64,000 nt of DNA, taken from Nakamurella lactea DSM 19367. GTDB lineage: Bacteria; Actinomycetota; Actinomycetes; Mycobacteriales; Nakamurellaceae. Shown here one piece after another: positions 18,139-26,446 of this stretch. The position numbers and the translations under genes are program-made. The notes beneath the pieces are model-generated. The model was not told the origin of the DNA. It did not search any database and saw only the letters and a program-made list of their open reading frames with translations. Within the stretch, counting starts at the first letter, position 1, and each line of letters opens with the position of its first letter. The stretch lies in assembly GCF_000426645.1 (NCBI RefSeq), contig NZ_AUFT01000006.1, positions 310,001 through 374,000 on the forward strand. Direction: 5' to 3'.

Positions 18139-19662
18139 TCAGCGGCGCCGGGGCGTCTTCCGCGGCGGGGGCAATGCGCCCTCCTCGCGGAGCCGCTGGG
18201 CGTGCGCCGCGAGGGCCTCGATCATCGCCGGGATCTCCGGCAGCTCCGGCTGCACGTCCACCCGCAGGCCGAACTCGCGGGCCGTCTCGGCGGTCTTCGG
18301 ACCCAGACAGGCCACCACGGTGCGGGCGTGCGGCTTGCCGGCGATGCCGACCAGATTGCGCACCGTCGACGACGAGGTGAAGCAGACCGCCTCGAATCCG
18401 CCGGTCTTGATGGCTTCCCTGATCGGCGCGGGCGGCGGCGCCGCCCGCACGGTGCGGTAGGCGGTGACGTCATCCACTTCCCAGCCGCGCTCGCGCAATC
18501 CGGCCGCGAGGGTCTCGGTGGCGATGTCGGCCCGCGGCAGCAGCACCCGGTCGACCGGATCGAGCAGGTCGTCGAACTCCGGGAACTGATCGAGCAGCCC
18601 GGCCGAGTTCTCCTGGTGATCGCTCACCAGGTCGGCGGTGATGCCGAGCGCGAGGACCGCGGCCGTGGTCCGCGCATCGACGCAGGCGATCCGCACCCCG
18701 GAGAACGCCCGCGCGTCCAGGCCGAACTCGGAGAACTTCTCCCAGACCGCGCGCACCGAGTTCTCCGAGGTGAAGACGATCCACTGGTAGCGGCCGTCGA
18801 CCAGGCCCTTGACAGCGCGTTCCATCTGCGCCGGCGTCCGGGGCGGCTCGACGGCGATGGTCGGCACCCGCTCGCTGGTCGCGCCGTGCCCGGTCAGCAT
18901 GGTGACCATCTCGTCGGCCGGGTCCTTGGTCTGCGGGATCAGCACCCGCCAGCCGTAGAGCGCCCGCGATTCCCACCACGACAGCTTGTCCCGCTGGGCG
19001 GCCTTGGAGCCGATGGCGACGATCAGCGAACCGAGCAGGTCGCGGCCGATGCCGTCCAGCGTGGCCAGGGTGCCGTCGACGGTGCGCTGGGTTGGCAACG
19101 TGGCGCAGGTCGTCACCGAGGCCGGGGTGGCCGGTTCCAGACCGGACTCGGCCAGCGCGGCCGCCGCATCGGCCAGGTGGCCGGCCGAGGCCTGCAGCAG
19201 CAGGGTGCCGGGCGCGCCGGCAATCGGCCGCCAGTCGTGGGTGGACCGGACGTCGGCGACGGTGTGCACCGAGCCGACCGGGATGCCGGCGTAGCTGGCC
19301 GCGGCGGTGACGGCGGAGACACCCGGCACGATCTCGAACGCGATGACGGTCCTGGCGACCGCCTGGATCTCCTTGATCACCGGATCGGCGGTCAGCACGT
19401 CGCCGGAGACCAAGCGGACCACAACGGAACCGGATCGGGCCGCGGCTCCGAGCGTCTTCGCCACGTCGGCCGGCTCGCCGACCGCCGGCTGCACCTCGGC
19501 GTCGCCGCCCAGCGCGGTGATCTCGGCCGGCACGTCCGGATCGGTGACGATCAGGTCCGCGGACGCCAACGCATCCCGGGCCCTGACGGTCAGCAGTCCC
19601 GGATCTCCGGGACCGGCTCCGACGAACGCAATACGCCCGGCCGCTCTGCGAGCCCTGGTCAT
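18139..19662 (-). CDS. hemD: CobA-HemD fusion: uroporphyrinogen-III synthase with SUMT-like N-domain
   Basis: 507 residues. The N-terminal half (about 1-235) is a tetrapyrrole-methylase fold opening FVGAGPGDPGLLTVRA. The usual GGDPFVFGRG substrate loop is replaced by SGDVLTADPV, as in mycobacterial HemD. The C-terminal half (about 245-490) is uroporphyrinogen-III synthase with FTSENSVRAVWE, CVDARTTAAV and FTSSSTVRNLVG. It closes the tetrapyrrole ring in heme and cobalamin synthesis; methylase activity is doubtful. ATG 19662 has an AAGGAG site seven bases upstream and overlaps the rex stop. hemA and hemC, which normally intervene, are absent. Confidence 0.93.
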   Translation of the reverse strand: MTRARRAAGRIAFVGAGPGDPGLLTVRARDALASADLIVTDPDVPAEITALGGDAEVQPAVGEPADVAKTLGAAARSGSVVVRLVSGDVLTADPVIKEIQAVARTVIAFEIVPGVSAVTAAASYAGIPVGSVHTVADVRSTHDWRPIAGAPGTLLLQASAGHLADAAAALAESGLEPATPASVTTCATLPTQRTVDGTLATLDGIGRDLLGSLIVAIGSKAAQRDKLSWWESRALYGWRVLIPQTKDPADEMVTMLTGHGATSERVPTIAVEPPRTPAQMERAVKGLVDGRYQWIVFTSENSVRAVWEKFSEFGLDARAFSGVRIACVDARTTAAVLALGITADLVSDHQENSAGLLDQFPEFDDLLDPVDRVLLPRADIATETLAAGLRERGWEVDDVTAYRTVRAAPPPAPIREAIKTGGFEAVCFTSSSTVRNLVGIAGKPHARTVVACLGPKTAETAREFGLRVDVQPELPEIPAMIEALAAHAQRLREEGALPPPRKTPRRR

Positions 19663-20339
19663 GAACTGCTCCTTATCTCTGCGATCACGTGGGCAAGATC
19701 CGTCGGCCGGCTGTTCGCGTGGAACGCCAGCAGCTGGAGCTCCAGGCCGAGGTCGACCTGGCGGAGATGGACGTCGCCGGGCACCTCGAGCAGGCACGGG
19801 GCGAAGTTCAGGATCGACCGGACACCGGCCGCGACCAGCAGTTCGGCCACCGACTGGGCCGCCCCTGCCGGGGTTGCAATGATCCCGATGGTGGCCTGCC
19901 GTTCGGCCAGAACCGTTGCGGCGTCGGCGATGTCGTTCACCTGCAGGCCCGCAGTGGTGCGACCGACCTGTTCCGGGTCGGCGTCGAACAGGGCCACCAA
20001 CTGGAACCCGTGGCCGGCGAACCCGGAGTATCCGGCCAGGGCCTGGCCGAGGTTACCGACGCCGACCAGCGCTACCCGGTGCGCGGTGTGCGCCCCCAGT
20101 GCGATGGAGATCTCGGCGGTCAGGGTGGCAACGTCGTAGCCGACCCCGCGGACGCCGTAGTTGCCGAGGAAGGACAGGTCCCTACGCAGCTTGGCGGCGT
20201 CGACGCCGGCGGCCAGCGCCAGGTCGCGGGAACAGACGATGCGACCGAAGGAGTACTCGTTGAGCACCCGCAGGTAGCCGAGCAGGCGGGACGCGGTGGC
20301 CTCCGGAATCACCCGGGCATGCTCGGCGTCGGCGTTCAT
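19659..20339 (-). CDS. rex: Redox-sensing transcriptional repressor Rex
   Basis: About 226 residues. The N-terminal winged helix (IPEATASRLLGYLRVL, then DLSFLGNYGVRGVGYDV) is followed by a Rossmann domain with the NADH-binding loop VALVGVGNLGQALAGY. Rex represses respiratory and fermentation genes when NADH/NAD+ is low. ATG 20339 gives the usual distance to the IPEAT motif; ATGs at 20357 and 20429 are alternatives without a ribosome site. It is coupled to hemD by a four-base overlap. Confidence 0.94.
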   Translation of the reverse strand: MNADAEHARVIPEATASRLLGYLRVLNEYSFGRIVCSRDLALAAGVDAAKLRRDLSFLGNYGVRGVGYDVATLTAEISIALGAHTAHRVALVGVGNLGQALAGYSGFAGHGFQLVALFDADPEQVGRTTAGLQVNDIADAATVLAERQATIGIIATPAGAAQSVAELLVAAGVRSILNFAPCLLEVPGDVHLRQVDLGLELQLLAFHANSRPTDLAHVIAEIRSSS

Positions 20340-20498
20340 CCGCCGACCCGATTGCATGGAGCCCGAGGTCTTTGACACCTGTTCTGCCGCCTGTTGTTCG
20401 AGTGGGCAGGCGGATTCCCAGGAGGACATCGCGATGACATCACTGAGGCACCCACTGCCGGGGTGGCGGCCGGTGTGTGGTAGGCCGCCGATGGAATT

Positions 20499-20527
20499 AC
20501 CCTATCCATTCCCGCGCCGGGGAACAA
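20499..20527 (-). promoter_or_regulatory. Putative sigma-70 type promoter for rex-hemD
   Basis: On the minus strand, TTGTTC (20522-20527) is separated by 17 bases from TAGGGT (20499-20504), about 160 bases before the rex start. No clear TTGTGA-type Rex box is seen in the 275-bp region between rex and the glutaredoxin gene (20340-20614), so autoregulation is unproven. Confidence 0.45.
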
Positions 20528-20614
20528 AACCGATCGTGGGACGGCGGTCCCGGATTCTGGGAAGCGCCCGGGCATTCGGGTGAACGCCGGATCGCAGAGC
20601 GAGCAACGTTCTGA

Positions 20615-20860
20615 TCAGCGTAGTGCCGCGAGCAGCGCATCCAGGTCCACCCGGAAGTGGCCGTGCTCCACCCCGTCGACCAGCACCACCGGGACCCGAT
20701 CCCCGTATTCCGCACGTGTTTCCGGGTCGGTGTCCACATCAGTTTCCGACCAACCGGCGCCGGTTGCCGCCGCCGCCTCGCGCACCGTTCGTCGGGCTTG
20801 TTCGCACAAGTGGCAGCCCTCCCGCGTGAGCAGCGTCACGTGCCTGCCGCCGCCGTTCAC
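20615..20860 (-). CDS. Glutaredoxin-like protein
   Basis: 81 residues of the thioredoxin fold: VTLLTREGCHLCEQARRTV carries the CXXC active site (CHLC), and RVPVVLVDG is the cis-proline loop. Such a gene stands just upstream of rex in many Actinobacteria. Its ATG overlaps the acyl-CoA dehydrogenase stop by four bases. Confidence 0.9.
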   Translation of the reverse strand: MNGGGRHVTLLTREGCHLCEQARRTVREAAAATGAGWSETDVDTDPETRAEYGDRVPVVLVDGVEHGHFRVDLDALLAALR

Positions 20861-22038
20861 CGGGCCGTTCCGGTGGGCCGCAACATCGACTTGAGGATCA
20901 CCGTGCGCTGGATCTGGTTGGTGCCCTCCAGGATCTGCAGCACCTTCGCCTCCCTCATGAACCGCTCAACCGGATAATCCAGGACGTAGCCGGCGCCGCC
21001 GAGCACCTGCACCATGTCCGTGGTCACCTTCATACACATGTCGGTGGCCGTCAGCTTGGCCATCGCCGCCTGGGCGGAGAACGGCAGTCCGGCGTCCTTG
21101 CGCCTGGCGGCCGCCAGGTACAGCGCTCTGGCCGATTCGATGCCGGTCGCGGCATCGGCCAGCAGGAAGCCGACCCCCTGGAAGTCGACGATGCGCTCGC
21201 CGAACGCCTGCCGCTCGATCGCGTAGCGCAGCGCGACGTCCAACGCGGACCGGGCCAGGCCCGTCGCACAGGCGGCGATGCCGAGCCGGCCGGAGTCGAG
21301 GGCGGCCAGTGCGATCGCCATCCCGTCCCCCTCGGCGCCGATCAGGTTGCCGGCCGGAATCCGGGCGTGGTCGAAGGTGACGCCGGAGGTGAGCGAGCCC
21401 TTGAGGCCCATCTTCCGTTCCGGCATGTCGGCACTGACGCCGGCGGTGCCGGCCGGCACGTGGAACGCCGACAGTCCGCGACCGCCGGACCCCGCGCTGC
21501 CGGTGCGGGCGAACACCAGATAGAAGTCGGCGACCGGGCCATGGGTGATCCAGGCCTTGCTGCCGTTGAGCTCGTACTCGTCGCCGATCCGCCGGGCGGT
21601 GGTGCGCATGGTGGCGATGTCCGAGCCGGCGTGCGCCTCGGACAGGCAGAACGCGCCGAGGCTGTTGTTCAGCATGTCCGGCAGCAGCCGCGCACGCTGG
21701 TCGGCTGTGCCGGCGGTGGCGATGCCGTGGCACGACAGGATGTGCACGCTGGTGCCCATGCCGACCGTCAGCCAGCCGCGGGCGAGCTCCTCGATCACCT
21801 GTAGGTAGACCGTGGCAGGCTGGCCACCGCCGCCGAATTCCTCGGGGAAGGGCAGTCCGAGCACGCCGGTGTCCCCCAGCGTCGCGAACACATCGCGGGG
21901 GAAATCGGCCGAGTCCTCGGCCTTGTCGACCCTGGGCAGCAGCTCGGCGCGCACCAGGTCGGAGGTCAGTTCGAGCAGGGCGCGGGACTCGTCGGTCGGC
22001 AGTTCCCGCTCGATGGCGGAATAGAGAGGGGCAGACAT
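20857..22038 (-). CDS. Acyl-CoA dehydrogenase
   Basis: 393 residues with the three-domain acyl-CoA dehydrogenase layout. FAD/substrate motifs are FCLSEAHAGSDIATM (about residues 133-147) and KAWITHG; the C-terminal QVLGGAGYVLDYPVERFMR and EGTNQIQRTVI motifs follow, with the likely catalytic base in EGTNQ. It oxidises an acyl-CoA to the enoyl-CoA; chain length is unknown. The last codons overlap the glutaredoxin start. It is divergent from the MFS gene; ATACTA at 22081-22086 (TAGTAT on the minus strand) could be its -10. Confidence 0.95.
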   Translation of the reverse strand: MSAPLYSAIERELPTDESRALLELTSDLVRAELLPRVDKAEDSADFPRDVFATLGDTGVLGLPFPEEFGGGGQPATVYLQVIEELARGWLTVGMGTSVHILSCHGIATAGTADQRARLLPDMLNNSLGAFCLSEAHAGSDIATMRTTARRIGDEYELNGSKAWITHGPVADFYLVFARTGSAGSGGRGLSAFHVPAGTAGVSADMPERKMGLKGSLTSGVTFDHARIPAGNLIGAEGDGMAIALAALDSGRLGIAACATGLARSALDVALRYAIERQAFGERIVDFQGVGFLLADAATGIESARALYLAAARRKDAGLPFSAQAAMAKLTATDMCMKVTTDMVQVLGGAGYVLDYPVERFMREAKVLQILEGTNQIQRTVILKSMLRPTGTAR

Positions 22039-22161
22039 CGGAGGACATCCTCGGTTTCGGAGCGAGCGGGAGCGGCACCAATACTATGACGTCCGACTAT
22101 CGGATGCACGGGCATTCTCCGCCGGAGTGCTGCTCAGGCACGGCGCGATGAGGGGACGGCG

Positions 22162-23364
22162 ATGACGGCGGCGGATCCGACCGGAGCTCCGGCGCCCCAG
22201 CAGCGGCTGCCCCGGGTGGTCTGGATCCTGTCCGCCATCGCCATCTGCGTCGCCATCGGCTTCGGCATCCTGGCCCCGGCGGTGCCGGTGTTCGCCCGCG
22301 AGTTCGGGGTCGGCCGAACGGCCGCCGCGCTGGTGGTGAGCATGTTCGCGGCCGCCCGGATGGCGTCGGCATTCGGCGTCGGCAAACTGGTCGACATCTT
22401 CGGCGCCAGACCGGTTCTCGGGATCGGCCTGGTGATCGTCGCGGTCTCCAGCGGGGTCGCAGGGCTCAGCCAGAACTACCCGCAGCTGCTGTTGCTGCGT
22501 GGCGCCGGCGGCGTCGGATCCGCCATGTTCACCGTCGCCTCGTCATCGGTGATGGCCTCTGCGGTGCCCTCGGAGGTCCGCGGCCGGGCGATGGGTGCGT
22601 GGTCGGGCTCGTTCCTGCTCGGCGGCGTGCTCGGCCCGGTGGTCGGCGGTCCGCTGACCGCGATCAGTCTGCGGACGCCGTTCTTCTTCTACGCCGGGAC
22701 GCTGATGTTGGCGGCCGTCGTCGCCTTCGCGGCGCTTCCCCGGGTGCCGCGGCTGCCCCGGTCGGAACGTGAAGCGGCGCAACCGGTTGAGGGCATCAGA
22801 GAGGCACTGGCGCTGCCGAAGTTCCGGGTCGCTCTGGTCGCGGATCTGGCCGGCAGCTGGGCCAACGCGGTCCGGGTGGCGATCGTTCCGTTGTTCGTCA
22901 CCGAGGCGCTGTTGCTCAGTGAGGCCTGGGGCGGCTACGGGCTGGCCGTCTCGGCGGCGGTCAACGCCGCGTTGCTGCTGCCGTTCGGCCGCTGGTCCGA
23001 TCGTCGGGGCCGGATCGGGGTGGTCCTCGTCGGCGGGATCGCCAGCACGGTCGGGATGACGGCACTGTCCGCACCGCCGGTGCTCTGGTTGTTCGTTGTC
23101 GCGATGGTGATCTGCGGCGTCGGATCGGCGGCCCAGGCGGTCGGCCCGGGGGCGGTACTCGGCGATGTCGCGAACGGCCGGCGGGGTTCGGTGATCGCGA
23201 CCTACCAGATCATCGGTGACGTCGGGGCGATGGTCGGCCCGCTGGCCGCCGGCGCGCTCGCCGACCTGTCGGGCTACCCTGCCGCGTTCGCGCTGACGGC
23301 GGTGATCTCCGCGGTGTCGGCCGTGTTCGCCACCCGCCACCGGCGGGCCGAGGCGATCAGCTGA
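22162..23364 (+). CDS. MFS drug/metabolite exporter
   Basis: 400 residues, 12 membrane segments. The MFS motif A-like loop GKLVDIFGARPVLGIG follows TM2, and a second loop GRWSDRRGRIGVVLVG precedes TM8. It is divergent from the acyl-CoA dehydrogenase gene. The last 91 bases overlap the convergent pdxT reading frame. The substrate is unknown. Confidence 0.92.
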   Translation: MTAADPTGAPAPQQRLPRVVWILSAIAICVAIGFGILAPAVPVFAREFGVGRTAAALVVSMFAAARMASAFGVGKLVDIFGARPVLGIGLVIVAVSSGVAGLSQNYPQLLLLRGAGGVGSAMFTVASSSVMASAVPSEVRGRAMGAWSGSFLLGGVLGPVVGGPLTAISLRTPFFFYAGTLMLAAVVAFAALPRVPRLPRSEREAAQPVEGIREALALPKFRVALVADLAGSWANAVRVAIVPLFVTEALLLSEAWGGYGLAVSAAVNAALLLPFGRWSDRRGRIGVVLVGGIASTVGMTALSAPPVLWLFVVAMVICGVGSAAQAVGPGAVLGDVANGRRGSVIATYQIIGDVGAMVGPLAAGALADLSGYPAAFALTAVISAVSAVFATRHRRAEAIS

Positions 23365-23918
23365 CGGTGCAGGGTGGTATCGCCCGTTAGCTCCGGGTGA
23401 AACGAGATGCCCGTCACCGCACCGGATCTCACCGCCACCACCCGACCGAGGTGCCGTCCGATGACCTGTACCCCGGCACCCACAGCGACCACCTCTGGCG
23501 CTCTGATGAAGGCGGCGGTGACCGGGCCGTCATCGGTGGCCACCGTTGTCTCGAGCGAGTCGACCTGCGGGCCGAAGGCATTGCGGCGCACGGTGATGTC
23601 CAGGACCTTCAGGGTCTGCTGACCGGGCGCGGGGTCCAGCACCTCATCGGCCAACAGGATCAGGCCGGCGCAGGTACCCAGGGTCGGCAGCCCCGATCGG
23701 ATCCTGGCCGCCAGTGGCTCGGCGATGCCGAACATCCGCAGCAGCCGGTCGATGGTGGACGACTCGCCACCGGGCAGCACGATCCCGTCGAGCACGGCCA
23801 GCTGCTCGGGCCGACGCACCAGCAGCACGTCGGCACCGATCCCGCGCAACATCCGCTCGTGCTCGACCACTCCCCCCTGCAGGGCGAGCACTCCGATCGT
23901 CGGAGCGGGGGCGTTCAC
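23274..23918 (-). CDS. pdxT: PdxT, glutaminase subunit of PLP synthase
   Basis: 214 residues. It releases ammonia from glutamine for PdxS. The triad is visible: nucleophile Cys in [11 protein letters not shown], and His-Glu in [16 protein letters not shown] is the glutamine-binding loop. The start is GTG 23918, overlapping the pdxS stop. The last 20 or so residues (after ARRWRVAN) run into the end of the convergent MFS gene and look like a recent read-through extension. Confidence 0.93.
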   Translation of the reverse strand: MNAPAPTIGVLALQGGVVEHERMLRGIGADVLLVRRPEQLAVLDGIVLPGGESSTIDRLLRMFGIAEPLAARIRSGLPTLGTCAGLILLADEVLDPAPGQQTLKVLDITVRRNAFGPQVDSLETTVATDDGPVTAAFIRAPEVVAVGAGVQVIGRHLGRVVAVRSGAVTGISFHPELTGDTTLHRQLIASARRWRVANTADTAEITAVSANAAG

Positions 23919-24859
23919 CAGCCGCGCTCGGCGAGCCGGTGCGGGGCCGGCAGATCCGAGACGTTGATGCCGACCATTGCCTCGCCCAGCCCGCGGGAGG
24001 CCTCGGCGATCACCGCGGGGTCGTCGAAGGCCGCGGTGGCCTTGACGATCGCCGCGGCGCGGGCCACCGGGTCGCCGGACTTGAAGATGCCGGAGCCGAC
24101 GAAGACACCGTCGGCGCCGAGTTGCATCATCATCGCGGCATCGGCCGGGGTGGCCACCCCACCGGCGGTGAACAGCACCACCGGCAGCGCGCCGCGGCGG
24201 GCCACCTCGACCACCAGCTCGTATGGCGCCTGCAGTTCCTTGGCCGCGAGGTACAGCTCGTCGCTGCTCTTGGCGCTCAGCGCCCGGATCTCGCCGAGGA
24301 TCTGCCGGATGTGCTTGGTCGCCTCGGACACGTCGCCGGTGCCGGCCTCGCCCTTGGACCGGATCATCGCGGCCCCCTCGGTGATCCGGCGCAGCGCCTC
24401 GCCCAGGTTGGTCGCACCACAGACGAACGGAACGGTGAAGCGATGCTTGTCGATGTGGTTGGCGTAGTCGGCCGGGCTCAACACCTCTGATTCGTCGATG
24501 TAGTCGACCTGAAGGTGTTGCAGGACCTGGGCTTCCACGAAATGGCCGATCCGCGCCTTGGCCATCACCGGGATCGAGACGGCGTCGATGATGCTCGCGA
24601 TCAGGTCGGGGTCGCTCATCCGGGCGACGCCGCCCTGGGCCCTGATGTCGGCCGGCACCCGCTCCAGGGCCATCACCGCCACCGCGCCGGCGTCCTCGGC
24701 CAGCTTCGCCTGGTCGGCGGTCACCACGTCCATGATGACGCCGCCCTTGAGCATCTCGGCCAGGCCGCGCTTGACCAGCGCGCCGCCGGTGGCCGGCGGC
24801 CGGGAATCGGTCGGGTCGGAATCGGGGGTGACGGACACAGGGGTCTGAAGATCGGTCAT
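23915..24859 (-). CDS. pdxS: PdxS, PLP synthase catalytic subunit
   Basis: 314 residues. The (beta/alpha)8 synthase makes pyridoxal 5'-phosphate from ribose 5-phosphate, glyceraldehyde 3-phosphate and ammonia. Signature stretches include [38 protein letters not shown] and the lysine in [17 protein letters not shown] 24859 starts the conserved protein; a TTG ten codons upstream is less likely. It is coupled to pdxT and divergent from pdxR, which probably activates it. Confidence 0.97.
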   Translation of the reverse strand: MTDLQTPVSVTPDSDPTDSRPPATGGALVKRGLAEMLKGGVIMDVVTADQAKLAEDAGAVAVMALERVPADIRAQGGVARMSDPDLIASIIDAVSIPVMAKARIGHFVEAQVLQHLQVDYIDESEVLSPADYANHIDKHRFTVPFVCGATNLGEALRRITEGAAMIRSKGEAGTGDVSEATKHIRQILGEIRALSAKSSDELYLAAKELQAPYELVVEVARRGALPVVLFTAGGVATPADAAMMMQLGADGVFVGSGIFKSGDPVARAAAIVKATAAFDDPAVIAEASRGLGEAMVGINVSDLPAPHRLAERGW

Positions 24860-24909
24860 GGCTCCAGGATGGGTCGCGGAGTGGTTCAATACAAGAGCCA
24901 GTTTCGACT

Positions 24910-24927
24910 AAGTGCAGTAGACCACTT
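24910..24927. promoter_or_regulatory. Candidate PdxR box between pdxS and pdxR
   Basis: AAGTGGTCTA on the minus strand (24918-24927) agrees with the AAAGTGGWCTA motif I recall for Corynebacterium PdxR, lacking only the first A. The opposite strand carries a weaker copy, AAGTGCAGTA (24910-24919), so AAGTG and CACTT form an inverted repeat spaced by eight bases. It lies in the middle of the 99-bp divergent region. Confidence 0.6.
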
Positions 24928-24958
24928 GGCCGACGATCAGGATGGCGGTGAAGCTGCG

Positions 24959-26440
24959 ATGGACATCGACCTGCCGATCGGCCTGGTCCGGGACGGACCG
25001 CCGCTGCCGGTGCAGATCGCCGACGCCGTCCGGGATCTGATCGCCCGCGGGGTGCTGCAGCCCGGCGAGCGGCTGCCGGGCAGTCGGCCGCTGGCCGACC
25101 GGCTGGGGGTGTCACGGGGCACCGTGGTGGCCGGCTGGGACCAGCTGATCGCCGAGGGCTACCTGACCACCGCCCACGGCTCGGGCACCGTGGTGAACCC
25201 GGACCTGGCCGGGGTACACCCCGGCAGCGGATCGGCGCCCGCGTCGTCGGCCGGCGGCGCCGTCCGGCGCCCGACCACCGGGCCGCCGGAGTTGCGTGAC
25301 GTCGTCGACCTGCGGCCGGGCCGTCCGGACGTGGCAGCGGTGGCCGACAGCACCTGGCGCCATGCCTGGCGGGTCGCGGCCGCCGATCCTGGTTCCGGCG
25401 CCGCGGATCCGGCCGGGCTGCCCGCCCTGCGGTCCGAACTCGCCGCCCACCTGCGACAGATGCGCGGCCTGCTGGTCTCCCCCGACGAACTGCTGGTGAC
25501 CAACGGGGCGCGCGACGGACTGGCCACCGTGCTGCAGGTGCTGGCAGCCCGGCGCGGCCGGCTGATCGTCGCCGTCGAGAACCCCGGCTACCCCTCGCTG
25601 CGCCAGGTGCCGCGCCGGCTGGGTGCGACCGTGATCGAGGTCGACGTGGATGACGAGGGGCTGGTGGTGCCGCAGTTGGACGCGGTCGGCGGTCGGGTGC
25701 CCGACCTGGTGATGGTGACCCCGAGCCATCAGTACCCGATGGGCGCCTCGATGACGGTGACCCGCCGGCTGGAGCTGCTGGACTGGGCACGCAGACACCA
25801 CGCCGTTGTGGTGGAGGACGACTACGACTCCGAGCTGCGATACGTCGGTGCGCCGCTGCCGGCCTTGGCCGCGTTGGATCGGCGCCAGGAGCCGGACGGT
25901 GAACGGGTGGTGACGCTGGGGTCGTTCTCCAAGACGGTGACGCCGGCGCTGGGCGCCGGATTCCTGCTGCTGCCGGCCGGGCTGCGTGCGCAGGCCCTGG
26001 CGCTGCGCTCCGACGTCGGTCCCACCCTGTCGTCGGTGGTTCAGCGGGCACTGGCCGAATACCTGGCCAACGGCGGGCTGCGCCGACACACCCAACGGAT
26101 GCGCCGGGCCTACCGACGCCGCCGGAACATCGTCACGGACGGGCTCGACGGTATCGCCGGGGTGACGGTCCGCGGGATGGACGGCGGCCTGCACGCCGTC
26201 GTCGAGTGGCCGGCCGATACCGCCGATCGACACCGTGAACAGCTGATGCAGCAACATCTTTCCCGGGCCGGGATCGAAGTGGGAGCGTTGAGTGACTATT
26301 GGTCACATTCCACCGAAGGGACCGAACGGCAAATCGTCAGGTACGGCCTGGTGATCGGTTACACGGCGATCGAGGAGGCCCGGCTGGTCGCGGCGGTCAC
26401 CACGATCAGGAACCAGCTGGCCAGGCACCGGCGCGGATAG
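24959..26440 (+). CDS. pdxR: MocR-type regulator PdxR
   Basis: 493 residues. A GntR winged helix (about 15-80, with LPGSRPLADRLGVSRGTV) is joined by an Ala/Gly/Ser linker to an aminotransferase-like domain. That domain has TNGARDGLATVLQ, VEDDYDSEL and the PLP lysine in LGSFSKTVTP. Placement divergent from pdxST is typical of PdxR, which activates pdxST and responds to PLP. ATG 24959 matches the family start; no strong ribosome site is seen. The long opposite-strand frame here is a shadow. Confidence 0.93.
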   Translation: MDIDLPIGLVRDGPPLPVQIADAVRDLIARGVLQPGERLPGSRPLADRLGVSRGTVVAGWDQLIAEGYLTTAHGSGTVVNPDLAGVHPGSGSAPASSAGGAVRRPTTGPPELRDVVDLRPGRPDVAAVADSTWRHAWRVAAADPGSGAADPAGLPALRSELAAHLRQMRGLLVSPDELLVTNGARDGLATVLQVLAARRGRLIVAVENPGYPSLRQVPRRLGATVIEVDVDDEGLVVPQLDAVGGRVPDLVMVTPSHQYPMGASMTVTRRLELLDWARRHHAVVVEDDYDSELRYVGAPLPALAALDRRQEPDGERVVTLGSFSKTVTPALGAGFLLLPAGLRAQALALRSDVGPTLSSVVQRALAEYLANGGLRRHTQRMRRAYRRRRNIVTDGLDGIAGVTVRGMDGGLHAVVEWPADTADRHREQLMQQHLSRAGIEVGALSDYWSHSTEGTERQIVRYGLVIGYTAIEEARLVAAVTTIRNQLARHRRG

Positions 26441-26446
26441 CGTGGA

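Noticed and set aside
20340-20614. Rex-binding box in the rex promoter region
   Set aside because: Only a TTCCC-N6-GGGAA inverted repeat is seen, which does not match the known TTGTGA-type box.
23919-26051. Long minus-strand open frame (extension upstream of pdxT)
   Set aside because: It overlaps pdxS in another frame and runs antisense to pdxR; only the pdxT part has homology-like motifs. The rest is Arg/Pro-rich shadow.
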